Positions 56,159 through 64,000 of a stretch of 64,000 nucleotides of DNA are shown one piece after another. Under the pieces are notes generated by a model. That model was not told the DNA's origin and did no database searches. It was given only the letters and a program-made list of their open reading frames with translations. Every line of letters starts with the position of its first letter. Position 1 is the stretch's first letter. This DNA comes from Acidobacteriaceae bacterium TAA 166 (lineage in GTDB: Bacteria; Acidobacteriota; Terriglobia; Terriglobales; Acidobacteriaceae): contig ATWD01000001.1 in NCBI GenBank assembly GCA_000421065.1, positions 2,100,001 to 2,164,000 of the forward strand. The letters run 5' to 3'. The translations under genes and the position numbers were made by a program.

Positions 56159-57527
56159 CCCAGGATCGTGGAGGCGATGCGCCTCCAATGACGGCACGAC
56201 AAAGGCTAATCGTAGTGCTTCTCCTCGGTGCCAACTTCATGTTGTCAGCCGACTTCTCCATTCTGAACATTGCATTGCCCGAGGTTGGGCAAGCGGTCGG
56301 GCTTAAGGTGAGCGAGTTCCCGTGGGTCGCTACATCTTTTGCGCTACCAGCCGCTGGGCTGTCCCTTCTCTTTGGTCGACTCGGCGATCTCTACGGCCTG
56401 CGCCGAATGTTTATCATCGGCCTCGCACTCCTGTCGGCATCGTCATTCCTGGGCGGCCTCGCGACCGAACCGGTCCTCCTTCTCGTGGCGCGCGCTGCAG
56501 GGCGTCGCAACGGCGATGACAGGCCCGGCCGCGCTGGCGTGCTGATCACGGCGTTGGCCGACGAGCGCCAGCGCGCGCGAGTGTTGGGCACGAACGGTGC
56601 ATTGCTTTCGGCGGCTTCACGTTCGGAGCCTTGGTGAGCGGGATGCTCATCGGTGTACTGAGCTGGCATTGGGCCTTTTTCATCAATGTTCCTCTTGCCC
56701 TCATAATCCTCGCCGTGACGCCGTTCGTGGTTCCCGCAGAACATTCTCGAGGCGGTATTCGTCTGGATATCCCGGGTGCAATATCTGTCACGCTCAGACT
56801 TCTCGCCATCGTCCTTCGGCTTCACAGAAAAGTCCTTTATGGCCCTGGTGGTCGGAGTGGCTCTTCTATCCCTTTTTTTCCGGATTGAGCGGCGTGCGTC
56901 GGCTCCTTTGGTCGCGATCGAGATGCTGGCCTGGCCCTCGGTGCGCTGGGGCCAAATATGGCGGTGCTGACCATCTTCTCGATGGAGGTCAGCCCTATTT
57001 ACCTCGTAACACTCTACCTGCAAGAGGTGCTGCATTTGGGGCCGCTTGCGACCGGCCTGGCGTTCGGCGTCCCGGGACTCGCATCGATAGTTGCAGGCAT
57101 TCTGGCTGGTCGGATCGTCGCTCGGGGCGGCGCGCGTCTCGTGCTTCTGGCGCCCTTGCTCGTCCAAGGCGGCTTTACCGCACCGCTGATCCTGCTTGGA
57201 TCAGACCCTAACTCAATGTGGCTGTTAATCTTGGCTCTATTTGTCGGATTCTTCGGCCATATCACGGCTGTTGTGGCAGCCACAGTTGCCGCTACATCGG
57301 AAGCTCCGGAGGGCAGCAAAGGGCTCGCTTCTGGCCTGATGACAACGAGCCAGCGCGTTGCATCCACCATCGGAATTTCGGCCTTGGCCGCCGTGATGGC
57401 CATTAAGGCCGATCTCTTGAAAGGCATTCATATCGCACTAGCTGCTGATGTTCTGCTCACGGTGACTGCAGTAGTTCTCATCGCTGCCAGCTTAAGGACG
57501 TCGACCCGCGAGCAACCCGCCCGCTGA
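56140..57527 (+). pseudogene. MFS drug transporter (DHA2-like), multiple frameshifts
   Basis: Starts MEIFELTQDRGGDAPPMTAR, LLGANFMLSADFSILNIALP, and WVATSFALPAAGLSLLFGRL GDLYG with the MFS motif A region. Frames change near 56490-56540, 56610, 56790 and 56930; pieces such as VSGMLIGVLSWHWAFFINVP, and VSPIYLVTLYLQEVLHLGPL, GLMTTSQRVASTIGISALAA complete an approximately 460-residue 14-helix exporter. Formerly a TetR-controlled monooxygenase plus exporter operon. Confidence 0.8.
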
Positions 57528-57534
57528 GACTGCA

Positions 57535-57670
57535 TAATCTTGTGCCAGTTCAAAATTGGAGCACCGTGCAAGTTGCTTATCGTCGCTCAATAGCGGCATA
57601 TGAACCACGTTGTCATTTCGTCAGGATTTCACTGATACCGATATGGAACTCCAATTGTCTTCCGACCACC
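57535..57670 (-). pseudogene. Decayed copy of SnoaL_4 gene 3' end
   Basis: Aligns to 53375-53480 over about 110 bases (shared words GTGCAAGT, TATCG, GGAACT, CCAATTG, CTTCCG) with many substitutions. It sits upstream of the paralogous TetR gene, mirroring the TetR/NTF2 arrangement at 51.7-53.9 kb. Confidence 0.55.
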
Positions 57671-57720
57671 TCGTTGTTTTCGCTTTTCTCAAAGTTGAAT
57701 GAAACAGGGGCAATGGAAAT

Positions 57721-57870
57721 ATGGAACTGAGACATCTAGGTTGTTTCCTTGCTGTCGCTGAAGAGCTTTATTTCGCGCGTGGTGCCCGAGCGGTTGCATA
57801 TCGAGCAGTCGCCACTGTCAAGGGCAATCAAGGAGTTGGAAGAGGAACTGGTGCATGGCTGGGTATGGGA
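57721..57870 (+). pseudogene. N-terminal fragment of LysR-family gene
   Basis: MELRHLGCFLAVAEELYFAR followed, after a one-base shift, by ERLHIEQSPLSRAIKELEEE and LVHGW: the HTH of a LysR protein. The effector domain is absent; sequence beyond about 57870 is unrelated. Confidence 0.75.
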
Positions 57871-58008
57871 CTCAGATCTGAACCCTGCATCATAGACTTG
57901 CAATGGACGGAAAGGACCTTGGTTTTCTGCCGTTCTGAGGTGCAATCCGAGATTATTCTGGGAGTGTTCGCTGAAAGAATTAAAAAGCAGCAATTTTCTG
58001 AATCCATG

Positions 58009-58020
58009 CCTACTAGTAGG
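58009..58020. promoter_or_regulatory. TetR operator CCTACTAGTAGG
   Basis: Perfect 12-base palindrome 15 bases before ATG 58035; likely autoregulatory site of the TetR protein. Confidence 0.65.
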
Positions 58021-58034
58021 TAGTCATATAACGT

Positions 58035-58616
58035 ATGCATGGAGAAATGGGAGAAAAAATTCTGAACACCGCGGATTCGATCATGGTACAGCATGGTTAC
58101 TCGGCATTCAGTTACGCGGATATCTCAGAGGCGGTTGGCATCAGAAAGGCCAGCATCCATCATCACTTTCCTACGAAGGCGGGTTTGGCCGTAGCCGTTC
58201 TGAGGGCTCACCGGGAAAAATTGATCCGGAGTGCAGAGATGCTTGACGCTCAGATGGAAAGCCCACTGGCTCGGCTCCAAGCATACATCCATCATTGGGA
58301 AGGTTGCATTCGGGGAAAGACGGTGTCGTTTTGTGTGGCGGCACTGCTGGGGGCAGAAATGCCATCGTTGCCCGAGGAGGTCCAAGTCGAGGTGCGCCTA
58401 CATTTCAAAGCTCTCGGCGATTGGATCGAACGGACGTTGAAAGCTGGGGTGAGAAAGCGGGTCATACGACTCCAAGGTACGGTCGCGATGGAAGCACAGA
58501 CCTTGATGGCTGTTGTTCACGGAGGAATGCTTTCGGCCCGGGCACTGGAAAATTGTGACGTGTTCAGAATGGTCACAGATGCCACAATGAACCGCATTTC
58601 GACAGAAAAGAGCTAA
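58035..58616 (+). CDS. TetR-family regulator, paralogue of the one at 51702
   Basis: A 193-residue protein. FSYADISEAVGIRKASIHHH, FPTKAGLAVAVLRAHREKLI; WEGCIRGKTVSFCVAALLGA, EMPSLPEEVQVEVRLHFKAL. Close relative of the 51702 protein. Palindromes at 58009 and 58656 flank it; the latter precedes the secreted protein/cytochrome/molybdopterin genes, its probable regulon. Confidence 0.9.
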   Translation: MHGEMGEKILNTADSIMVQHGYSAFSYADISEAVGIRKASIHHHFPTKAGLAVAVLRAHREKLIRSAEMLDAQMESPLARLQAYIHHWEGCIRGKTVSFCVAALLGAEMPSLPEEVQVEVRLHFKALGDWIERTLKAGVRKRVIRLQGTVAMEAQTLMAVVHGGMLSARALENCDVFRMVTDATMNRISTEKS

Positions 58617-58655
58617 ACCCATATGCTTTGTAGTTTTGATTTTACGCGATCTTAT

Positions 58656-58669
58656 ATACCAACTAGTAG
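58656..58669. promoter_or_regulatory. TetR operator upstream of secreted-protein operon
   Basis: ATACCAACTAGTAG shares TACCAACTAGT with 52326-52339 downstream of the paralogous TetR gene. Both lie between a tetR and a gene starting with a signal peptide. Confidence 0.6.
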
Positions 58670-58875
58670 ATATATAGGCAAATGGAAACATTGGAGATCG
58701 AGTGCGCTCCCTAAGAAATCCTGTATCTCACACGAACGGCTTTTCAAGTTTCTCTGGGCTGGGAGCGTCATTGCTCGGTCGCACGCTGTCTCGTTTGATT
58801 GCACCTAAAGCCATCGGCTGACACACTCAGACATAACCGCAGCCTCTAAACCCAACCAAAAACAAAAGGAGTTAC

Positions 58876-59520
58876 ATGCGTATTTCTTTCTTTTCTCTAA
58901 CACTTCTCGTAGCCGCAATTCCTGCTTCCACGGCATTTAGCCAAACCTTTCCTCCCGGCGTCACGCCCGTTGCTGGCGCTGTCGTAAACGTAAGCTCCAC
59001 CGAGATTAGCCTTCAAACGCAGCAGGGACCTGTAACTGTCCACCTTGTGCAGCCAGCCACTGTATACGAGGGACAACCGTCGGACATGAGCCACATATCG
59101 GCGAACAGCTATATCGGCGTCGGATCAGTCAAAGGCGATGACGGCAAAGAGCACGCGACCGACATTAAGATCTTTCCTGAGGCGTTTCGCGGACTTGCCG
59201 AAGGAAGCTTTATGCAGCCGGAAAAATCCGGCGCTCCTTCGAACAGCCGCATGACGAACGGCGCAGTCGCGGCGTCCTCCAAATCCAAGAACTCGGCTTC
59301 AGGTTCTCGCATGACCAATGGCGCAGCGACCAAAACAGGTTCCGGTTCCGAACTGACTGTCGGTGGACAGCAGATTGAGGTTCCCGCCGGTACGCCAGTC
59401 GTCTTGATTTCCGCGACCAAGAAGCCGCTTCAGCCAGGGCAACTTGTATTGGTTCCTGCGAAGAAGCAAAACGATGGCAGCTTCGATGGACAGACCATCC
59501 TTGTTCTGCCTGCAAAATAG
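58876..59520 (+). CDS. Secreted beta-rich protein with DUF5666-like pattern
   Basis: A 214-residue protein with AAAAGGAG just upstream. Signal peptide MRISFFSLTLLVAAIPASTA FSQ, then VAGAVVNVSSTEISLQTQQG and short beta repeats resembling DUF5666 (OB-like) domains; a Ser/Asn-rich linker contains SRMTNGA twice; end domain SELTVGGQQIEVPAGTPVVL. Probably periplasmic, perhaps metal or cofactor binding. First gene of the cytochrome b/molybdopterin block. The last 18 bases are tandemly duplicated after the stop. Confidence 0.65.
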   Translation: MRISFFSLTLLVAAIPASTAFSQTFPPGVTPVAGAVVNVSSTEISLQTQQGPVTVHLVQPATVYEGQPSDMSHISANSYIGVGSVKGDDGKEHATDIKIFPEAFRGLAEGSFMQPEKSGAPSNSRMTNGAVAASSKSKNSASGSRMTNGAATKTGSGSELTVGGQQIEVPAGTPVVLISATKKPLQPGQLVLVPAKKQNDGSFDGQTILVLPAK

Positions 59521-59538
59521 GTTCTGCCTGCAAAATAG
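59503..59538. repeat. 18-base tandem duplication across the stop codon
   Basis: GTTCTGCCTGCAAAATAG occurs at 59503-59520 and again at 59521-59538. The first copy encodes VLPAK and the stop; the second adds a spare stop. Confidence 0.9.
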
Positions 59539-59603
59539 CTCTCTTCGTGCAACTCGGTCTCAGGTGTGTCCGGGGACCGAGCGTGCACCTCATGAGGAAA
59601 GCA

Positions 59604-60407
59604 ATGAAGCCTCTTAGTATCCCGTCTATTATCGACGCTGCTTCTTCCAATGGCGTGGCTGTAGTTCGCGTTCAGCGCAAGCACCATATCCTTGTGCGCT
59701 GGGCACATTGGACTACTATTCCTCTGCTGCTGGGATTGATTCTGAGCGGAATATCAATCTACTGGTCAGATCCTATTTTTCAACATCCAACCGATGCGAC
59801 GGGGAACTTCGATCAAGCTGCGGACATCGGTATTTGGCTGTGCGCCCACGTGCCCGGCCTGCATCACTATAGTAGTCCCCCAGACTGGCTTTATAACCAC
59901 CTGAGCCTTGGTCCAGGAATGTTAGGCGTCGCGCTTCGGCTCCACTGGTTCTGTGCCTATCTGTTTATGGCCAACGGTGCGCTGTATCTGCTTGGCCTCG
60001 TTCTCGGAGGAGGCTGGCGCGCATTGATTCCAAAGCGAGGCGATGTCATCGCGGGGTTACACATGGCTCGTTACTACTCGCTGGCTCCGTTCGCGCTTCT
60101 TCTTCGTATGCCATTGTTCCATCCGAAACATACCGGCAAGTACAACGCACTTCAGAAGGGTGCTTACGCTTCGGTTGTGGTCGCGGGCACTCTGGTCGTT
60201 CTCTCGGGGTGGGCGATCCACAAACCCATGCAGCTCTACTGGCTCGCAGCAGCATTTGGCGGCTACAACGCCGCGCGCGTGTGGCATTTCTGTCTCATGT
60301 GCTTTTTCATCCTCTTCGTTGTTCCACACGTTGTTCTAGTGTTGGCAGACGGATGGGACACAATGCGCAGCATGATTACCGGCTGGTCCTCAAGGACCGA
60401 ACAATAG
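59604..60407 (+). CDS. Membrane cytochrome b (b561/FdnI-like)
   Basis: A 267-residue protein from ATG 59604 (GAGGAAA upstream). Four or five helices with histidines placed for haem: QRKHHILVRWAHWTTIPLLL, GLHHYSSPPDW, LRLHWFCAYLFMANGALYLL, RVWHFCLMCFFILFVVPHVV. Likely quinol-linked electron carrier for the molybdopterin protein encoded 10 bases downstream, as in YedYZ/SorAB-type pairs. The pair is in one operon with the secreted protein. Confidence 0.85.
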   Translation: MKPLSIPSIIDAASSNGVAVVRVQRKHHILVRWAHWTTIPLLLGLILSGISIYWSDPIFQHPTDATGNFDQAADIGIWLCAHVPGLHHYSSPPDWLYNHLSLGPGMLGVALRLHWFCAYLFMANGALYLLGLVLGGGWRALIPKRGDVIAGLHMARYYSLAPFALLLRMPLFHPKHTGKYNALQKGAYASVVVAGTLVVLSGWAIHKPMQLYWLAAAFGGYNAARVWHFCLMCFFILFVVPHVVLVLADGWDTMRSMITGWSSRTEQ

Positions 60408-60417
60408 GAGAAGCGCC

Positions 60418-61293
60418 GTGACCTCAAATAACAAATTACTTGTTCCACATAGAAGGCAGCCGGTTGACATGCTCGACCGTGTTCCACGTTCGGAGAAAAG
60501 CTTCGAGGTGCCGTCCAACGTGCTGAAGCATCGAACACGTCGCGATGTCCTGATCTTCGGGGCAAGTGCGCTCGCGGCCCTTACGGCCGGAACCGTACTG
60601 CTTCCCGACGAAACCCTGCAGCGGCTCGACGTACATCGCAAGCTAAACCTACCGGGCAAAGATTGGCTGCTCGACAGAGCGATCGATATCGACGATGACG
60701 TGGCTGAAGCTCTGTACTCTTCCAATCGCCGTGTGCCTACCTACTCAAAATCTCAGGTAACCGGTCTGAAGAACAACTACAACGGTGCGACTCCGGAGCC
60801 CGAATATATCCCAACGTGGACTTTAACCCTCAAGGGACTTCAATCGGGCCTCACGCTATCACTCAACCTGCGCACCTTGCTCAAGCGTTTCGCGCTGCAC
60901 GAGGAGATCACCAGGTTCGTTTGTGTGGAGGGGTGGAGTGAAATCGCATGGTGGGGAGGAATTCGTTTTGCCGATCTTATTCAGGCCTTTCCACCTGTGT
61001 CCCAAGCGAAATGGGCCCGAATTGAATCGTCCGTGAATCTGGACGCGAACGGCAACTCGGACCCTTACTACATCTCGCTCGATATGGAGACCGCACAGCA
61101 TCCCCAATCGCTGTTAGCAACACACTTCCACGGTGATCCCTTGACTTTGGAGCATGGAGCGCCCTTGCGTCTTCTCGTTCCTGTAAAGCTGGGTCTCAAA
61201 AATGTAAAAGCTATCACTGGCATCACATTCCTTGCCGACCAGCCGATGGATTATTGGCGCGTGCGGGGATACTCACGATACGACGGCATATAA
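60418..61293 (+). CDS. Molybdopterin-dependent oxidoreductase (sulfite-oxidase fold), Tat-exported
   Basis: A 291-residue protein from GTG 60418 (AGGAGAAG upstream). Twin-arginine segment HRTRRDVLIFGASALAA after a 40-residue leader. The Moco domain has the ligand Cys in ITRFVCVEGWSEIAWWGG, then FADLIQAFPPV, YYISLDMETAQHPQSLLATH, and HGAPLRLLVPVKLGLKNVKA. It lacks the dimerisation domain of true sulfite oxidases, as in YedY/MsrP. Probably reduces or oxidises a small S- or N-oxide in the periplasm using electrons via the adjacent cytochrome b. Confidence 0.88.
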   Translation: MTSNNKLLVPHRRQPVDMLDRVPRSEKSFEVPSNVLKHRTRRDVLIFGASALAALTAGTVLLPDETLQRLDVHRKLNLPGKDWLLDRAIDIDDDVAEALYSSNRRVPTYSKSQVTGLKNNYNGATPEPEYIPTWTLTLKGLQSGLTLSLNLRTLLKRFALHEEITRFVCVEGWSEIAWWGGIRFADLIQAFPPVSQAKWARIESSVNLDANGNSDPYYISLDMETAQHPQSLLATHFHGDPLTLEHGAPLRLLVPVKLGLKNVKAITGITFLADQPMDYWRVRGYSRYDGI

Positions 61294-61431
61294 AGAGCTC
61301 GAACGCTTCCACCTTTTACCAACATAGGTGCGAATCCCGAAAGTATCTTTCATCGCGAACTGAAACGGTGTTGTATTACTAGTTCGCTCTCACGCAACTC
61401 ACAACCCTAATTATGTAGAAGGAGATGATTC

Positions 61432-61857
61432 ATGTCTATCGACGTAAAGTACCGCACGAGCGCAACCGCAACCGGTGGCCGAGATGGCCATGCTCGCACC
61501 GAAGATGGAAAGCTCGAAGTGAGGCTCGCGACCCCGAAGGAGCTGGGCGGCCCTGGAGGAGAAGGAACGAATCCTGAGCAATTGTTTGCCGCGGGCTATT
61601 CTGCCTGTTTCCTAAGCTCGCTCAAGGTAGCTGGTCAGCAGCTGAAACTGGCATTGCCGTCGGAAACCACGGTCACGGCTGCCATAGGTATCGGTGCGCG
61701 CTCAGAGGGTGGTTTCGGCATCACAGCCGATCTCGTCATAGAACTGCCGGGCGTCGGTGGCGCCGAAGCGCAACGATTGGTCGAAGCTGCGCACCAAATC
61801 TGTCCGTATTCGAACGCCACCCGCAACAACGTCGAAGTGAACCTTCGAGTGGCCTAA
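61432..61857 (+). CDS. ohr: Organic hydroperoxide resistance protein (Ohr, OsmC family)
   Basis: A 141-residue protein; AAGGAGA upstream. Catalytic cysteines: AAGYSACFLSSLKVAG (Cys60 region) and HQICPYSNATRNNVEV (Cys near 124), with the Arg/Glu environment PKELGGPGGEGTNPEQLFAA. Reduces organic peroxides with lipoylated partners. Follows the molybdopterin operon by 138 bases with its own promoter space; context suggests redox-stress response. Confidence 0.92.
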   Translation: MSIDVKYRTSATATGGRDGHARTEDGKLEVRLATPKELGGPGGEGTNPEQLFAAGYSACFLSSLKVAGQQLKLALPSETTVTAAIGIGARSEGGFGITADLVIELPGVGGAEAQRLVEAAHQICPYSNATRNNVEVNLRVA

Positions 61858-61875
61858 CAAACATTGGACCCAATG

Positions 61876-61908
61876 CTGCAGAAGCCCGCGCCGCGTGGGC
61901 TTCTGCAG
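61876..61908. terminator. Strong hairpin after ohr, terminator-like without T-run
   Basis: CTGCAGAAGCCC (61876-61887) and GGGCTTCTGCAG (61897-61908), perfect 12-base stem with 9-base loop, 19 bases after the ohr stop. Followed by TGAACAT rather than T's, so termination may be weak or factor-dependent. Confidence 0.6.
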
Positions 61909-61997
61909 TGAACATCGATTGCGAAGTTCTTGCCCTTTTGCGAGCGGAATCGTCACCGCCACACAATCGTCACTTCCACTGGAGAGAAATCATAAAG

Positions 61998-63700
61998 TTG
62001 AGTCGCATCTCTGCAGCCCCCGAGCACGCAGCCCAAGTTCGTCCTGCCATCAATCCATGGATCGTGGCCCTTACCGTTACCCTCGCCACCTTCATGGAGT
62101 TGCCAATGTATCGTTGCCTCACATTGCCGGAGGCCTGGGTCGCTCTTACGACGAGGTCACCTGGATCTTAACGACATATCTGGTTGCCAACGCCGTCATT
62201 TTGCCCATGTCGGCCTGGTTCTCGCGCGTCTTCGGTCGGAAGAATTACTACATGGGCTGCGTCGCGCTTTTCACCATCGCTTCGTTTCTCTGCGGCGTTG
62301 CACCTTCGTTGCCGATCTTGCTGCTCGCGCGTGTATTTCAAGGCATCGGTGGTGGAGGCCTTGCGCCTGTGGAGCAGGCGAATCCTCCTGGACACCTTTT
62401 CGCCAGCTAAGCGCGCGAGTGCGCTCTCTATCGTGATCGCGCCTGCAATCGGCCCTGTGCTTGGCGGCTGGATCACTGACAGCTACAACTGGCGATGTGT
62501 CTGCTTCATCAACATTCCGGTCGGCTTGCTGTCCCTGTTCCTCACGAGCCGTTTTGTGCACGACCACCATCCTTTGATCGAGTCTGCGCTCTGCAGCTTT
62601 GCGTCTTCGCTCGGATTGCTTGTGTTCTTACGGGTGATCCAAGCTTGGGAGGAAGTGGCCTACAGCCTGTGTTCTAGGCGATCCTGATGGATGCAATTTC
62701 CGGCCGAGAAGAGAAGCACGGCTCAGGTCATGTTCTCGGTCGTTTCCGTCGTCGCTCCCGCATTAGGTCCGACGCTTGGTGGCTGGCTCACTGACAATTA
62801 CAACTGGAGATGGGTTTTCCTGGTGAATGTCCCATCGGTGTGCTGGCGTTCGTTCTCGATTCGCGGCTTGTCGTAGACTCGCCTCACATTGTGAGGATCT
62901 CAATGAGGAAACGACGCTTTGATTTTCCGGGCCTAGGAATGCTGGCAACCTGTCTCAGATGCATGCAAGTGGTACTGGATCGGATCGTGGACAGATCGTT
63001 CGGATCGTCGTTCATAACCATCTTACGGTGCTTAACACTGCGTCGTTTATTAGCTTTATCTAGTGGGAGCTTCGCTTCCCGCAACCAGTCGTCGACATTA
63101 GGCTCCCAGGTAATGGCCGTTTTTGCGCTCTCGGTGATCGCCATGCTTGTCATGGGATTCGTCTTCTATGCGGCCAACTACTTGCAGCCGCTGTTCTGTC
63201 AGCAAATGTTGGGATGGACAGCCACGCTTGCAGGAATGGCTCTGTCACCCGGCGCTATCGTCTTCGTTACCATCATGCCGGTGATGCTGTTCCTCCTAAA
63301 GACCCTGACTCCAGGTTATATGGTTCTCTTCGGCTTTCTCGTGCACGGTCTCGCATGCCTCGTCATGGCTCATTGGAGCCTTGAACTTCCGTTCGATTGG
63401 GTGCTGGGTTCGAGAATCTTCGAAGTGATCGGTCTCGCGCTCCTGATCGTTCCAATCAATGTCATGGCGTTCGGTTTTTTGATCAAGGAGAAGATTACGA
63501 GCGGCAGTGGCATCCTCAGTCTGGCTCGCAACCTGGGGCGAGTATTGGTGTCTCCGTAGCGGCAACGCTGCTTGCCATCCGCGCATTGGATCTGCGCTAT
63601 GAGGAGATGTTCGCCGCAATCAATCCAAATAGACATTGTTGGCCGATATTAATCTCTTCGCTGAGCGAACTGGCGATATCGGGCTCGTTGAAAGCCGTGA
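61998..63700 (+). pseudogene. Chimeric/broken MFS multidrug transporter (EmrB/QacA-like)
   Basis: The first part reads INPWIVALTVTLATFMEL, VANVSLPHIAGGLGRSYDEV, LVANAVILPMSAWFSRVFGR and VFQGIGGGGLAPVEQA, with frame changes near 62105 and 62370. Then IGPVLGGWITDSYNWRCVCF appears at about 62452, and again as LGPTLGGWLTDNYNWRWVFL at about 62764, so the motif-C segment is present twice in diverged form. The second part continues (FALSVIAMLVMGFVFYAANY; GWTATLAGMALSPGAIVFVT; SGSGILSLARNLG) with a shift near 63540 and ends near 63700. It looks like the front of one DHA2 gene joined to the back of another. Confidence 0.75.
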
Positions 63701-63835
63701 CAGGCAGCGTTTTTCATTCGTTGGGAATTTCTCTCGTTTTGACGAACTTCTGCCGGTCGTCAACAATTACCTTAATGTGAATCCCATTTGCGTGGCGCAA
63801 ATCATTATTGTAATTAGCAATTCATAGGACAACCA

Positions 63836-64000
63836 GTGACAGAGACGTTCTTCATTCGCGACCTGATTCTTCCCGAGCTTGAAACAGAAATCAGCAAGAC
63901 CCGTCGCCTTTTTGACGCACTACCCGACGGGGAAGCCAACTTCAAACCATATGAGAAGTCTATGACGCTCGGCCGGCTTGCGGGTCATACCACGGATCTG
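63836..64000 (+). CDS. DinB-family protein, 5' part (runs off window)
   Basis: From GTG 63836, with AGGA upstream, 55 codons: TETFFIRDLILPELETEISK, TRRLFDALPDGEANFKPYEK, SMTLGRLAGHTTDL. The pattern (helix 1, then PDG...FKP..KSMTLGRLAGH with a metal-ligand His) matches DinB/YfiT-like four-helix metalloproteins. Truncated by the window end. Confidence 0.8.
   Translation, partial: MTETFFIRDLILPELETEISKTRRLFDALPDGEANFKPYEKSMTLGRLAGHTTDL

Noticed and set aside
1..64000. CRISPR array, rRNA or complete tRNA genes
   Set aside because: No regularly spaced repeats and no complete clover-leaf or rRNA consensus were seen on either strand.

Overview
The window reads as chromosomal DNA of a soil-type acidobacterium (Terriglobales/Acidobacteriaceae grade: Granulicella, Edaphobacter, Terriglobus). 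The clues are an Oar-like TonB-dependent receptor with an N-terminal carboxypeptidase-regulatory domain, a GH31/pectate-lyase/LacI polysaccharide locus, moderate-to-high GC, and many TetR/AraC/LysR/MarR-controlled small oxidoreductase units. No rRNA, complete tRNA or CRISPR array was seen.

Layout. 1-9.9 kb is a carbohydrate locus: tail of a probable FAD-dependent oxidoreductase, a secreted GH31 glycosidase, a beta-helix (pectate-lyase-like) protein, a TonB-dependent receptor and a convergent LacI repressor. Two LacI-type palindromes precede the beta-helix gene. 10.6-13.2 kb is a large MscS-type channel. 13.2-15.9 kb is non-coding sequence plus an IS3-family insertion. 15.9-25.7 kb holds small redox/regulator units (NTF2-like, LLM monooxygenase, DUF2911, TolC remnant, TetR, quinone oxidoreductase, universal stress protein, two LysR, SDR, HxlR). 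25.7-32.3 kb is an accessory island: an AraC fragment fused to a truncated HxlR gene, a glycine-rich membrane protein that looks foreign, a TetR/quinol-monooxygenase pair, small DNA-binding proteins, a DUF1016 fragment, and an AbiEi / DUF4007 / P-loop ATPase cluster that is frameshifted and cut off, probably a dead defence locus. 32.3-47.9 kb is a run of regulator-oxidoreductase pairs (AraC/SDR, TetR/TetX-like monooxygenase, second flavin monooxygenase, AraC, ADH, AKR, FDH remnant, VOC, hydrolases) ending in an unusual MarR-PDZ fusion regulator. 48.5-49.2 kb is an antitoxin/PIN-toxin pair. 49.2-53.4 kb is a gene graveyard (TrbC/VirB2-like pilin, DsbD and redoxin fragments) around a TetR gene. 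53.4-58.0 kb has an NTF2-like gene, TetR, and broken FAD-monooxygenase, MFS and LysR genes. 58.0-61.9 kb is an intact TetR / secreted protein / cytochrome b / molybdopterin oxidoreductase / OsmC-Ohr block. 62-63.7 kb is a broken chimeric MFS transporter, and a DinB-family gene runs off the end.

Two themes stand out. First, an exceptional density of broken genes (about 20), many by one-base indels in short homopolymers but also by nonsense codons, truncations and fusions; this is either real decay of an accessory region or partly assembly error, and raw reads would separate the two. Second, several regulators sit beside clear palindromic operators (LacI, MarR-PDZ and several TetR proteins), so local circuits can be proposed from sequence alone. 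All functional calls are from reading translations by eye; no database search was run.
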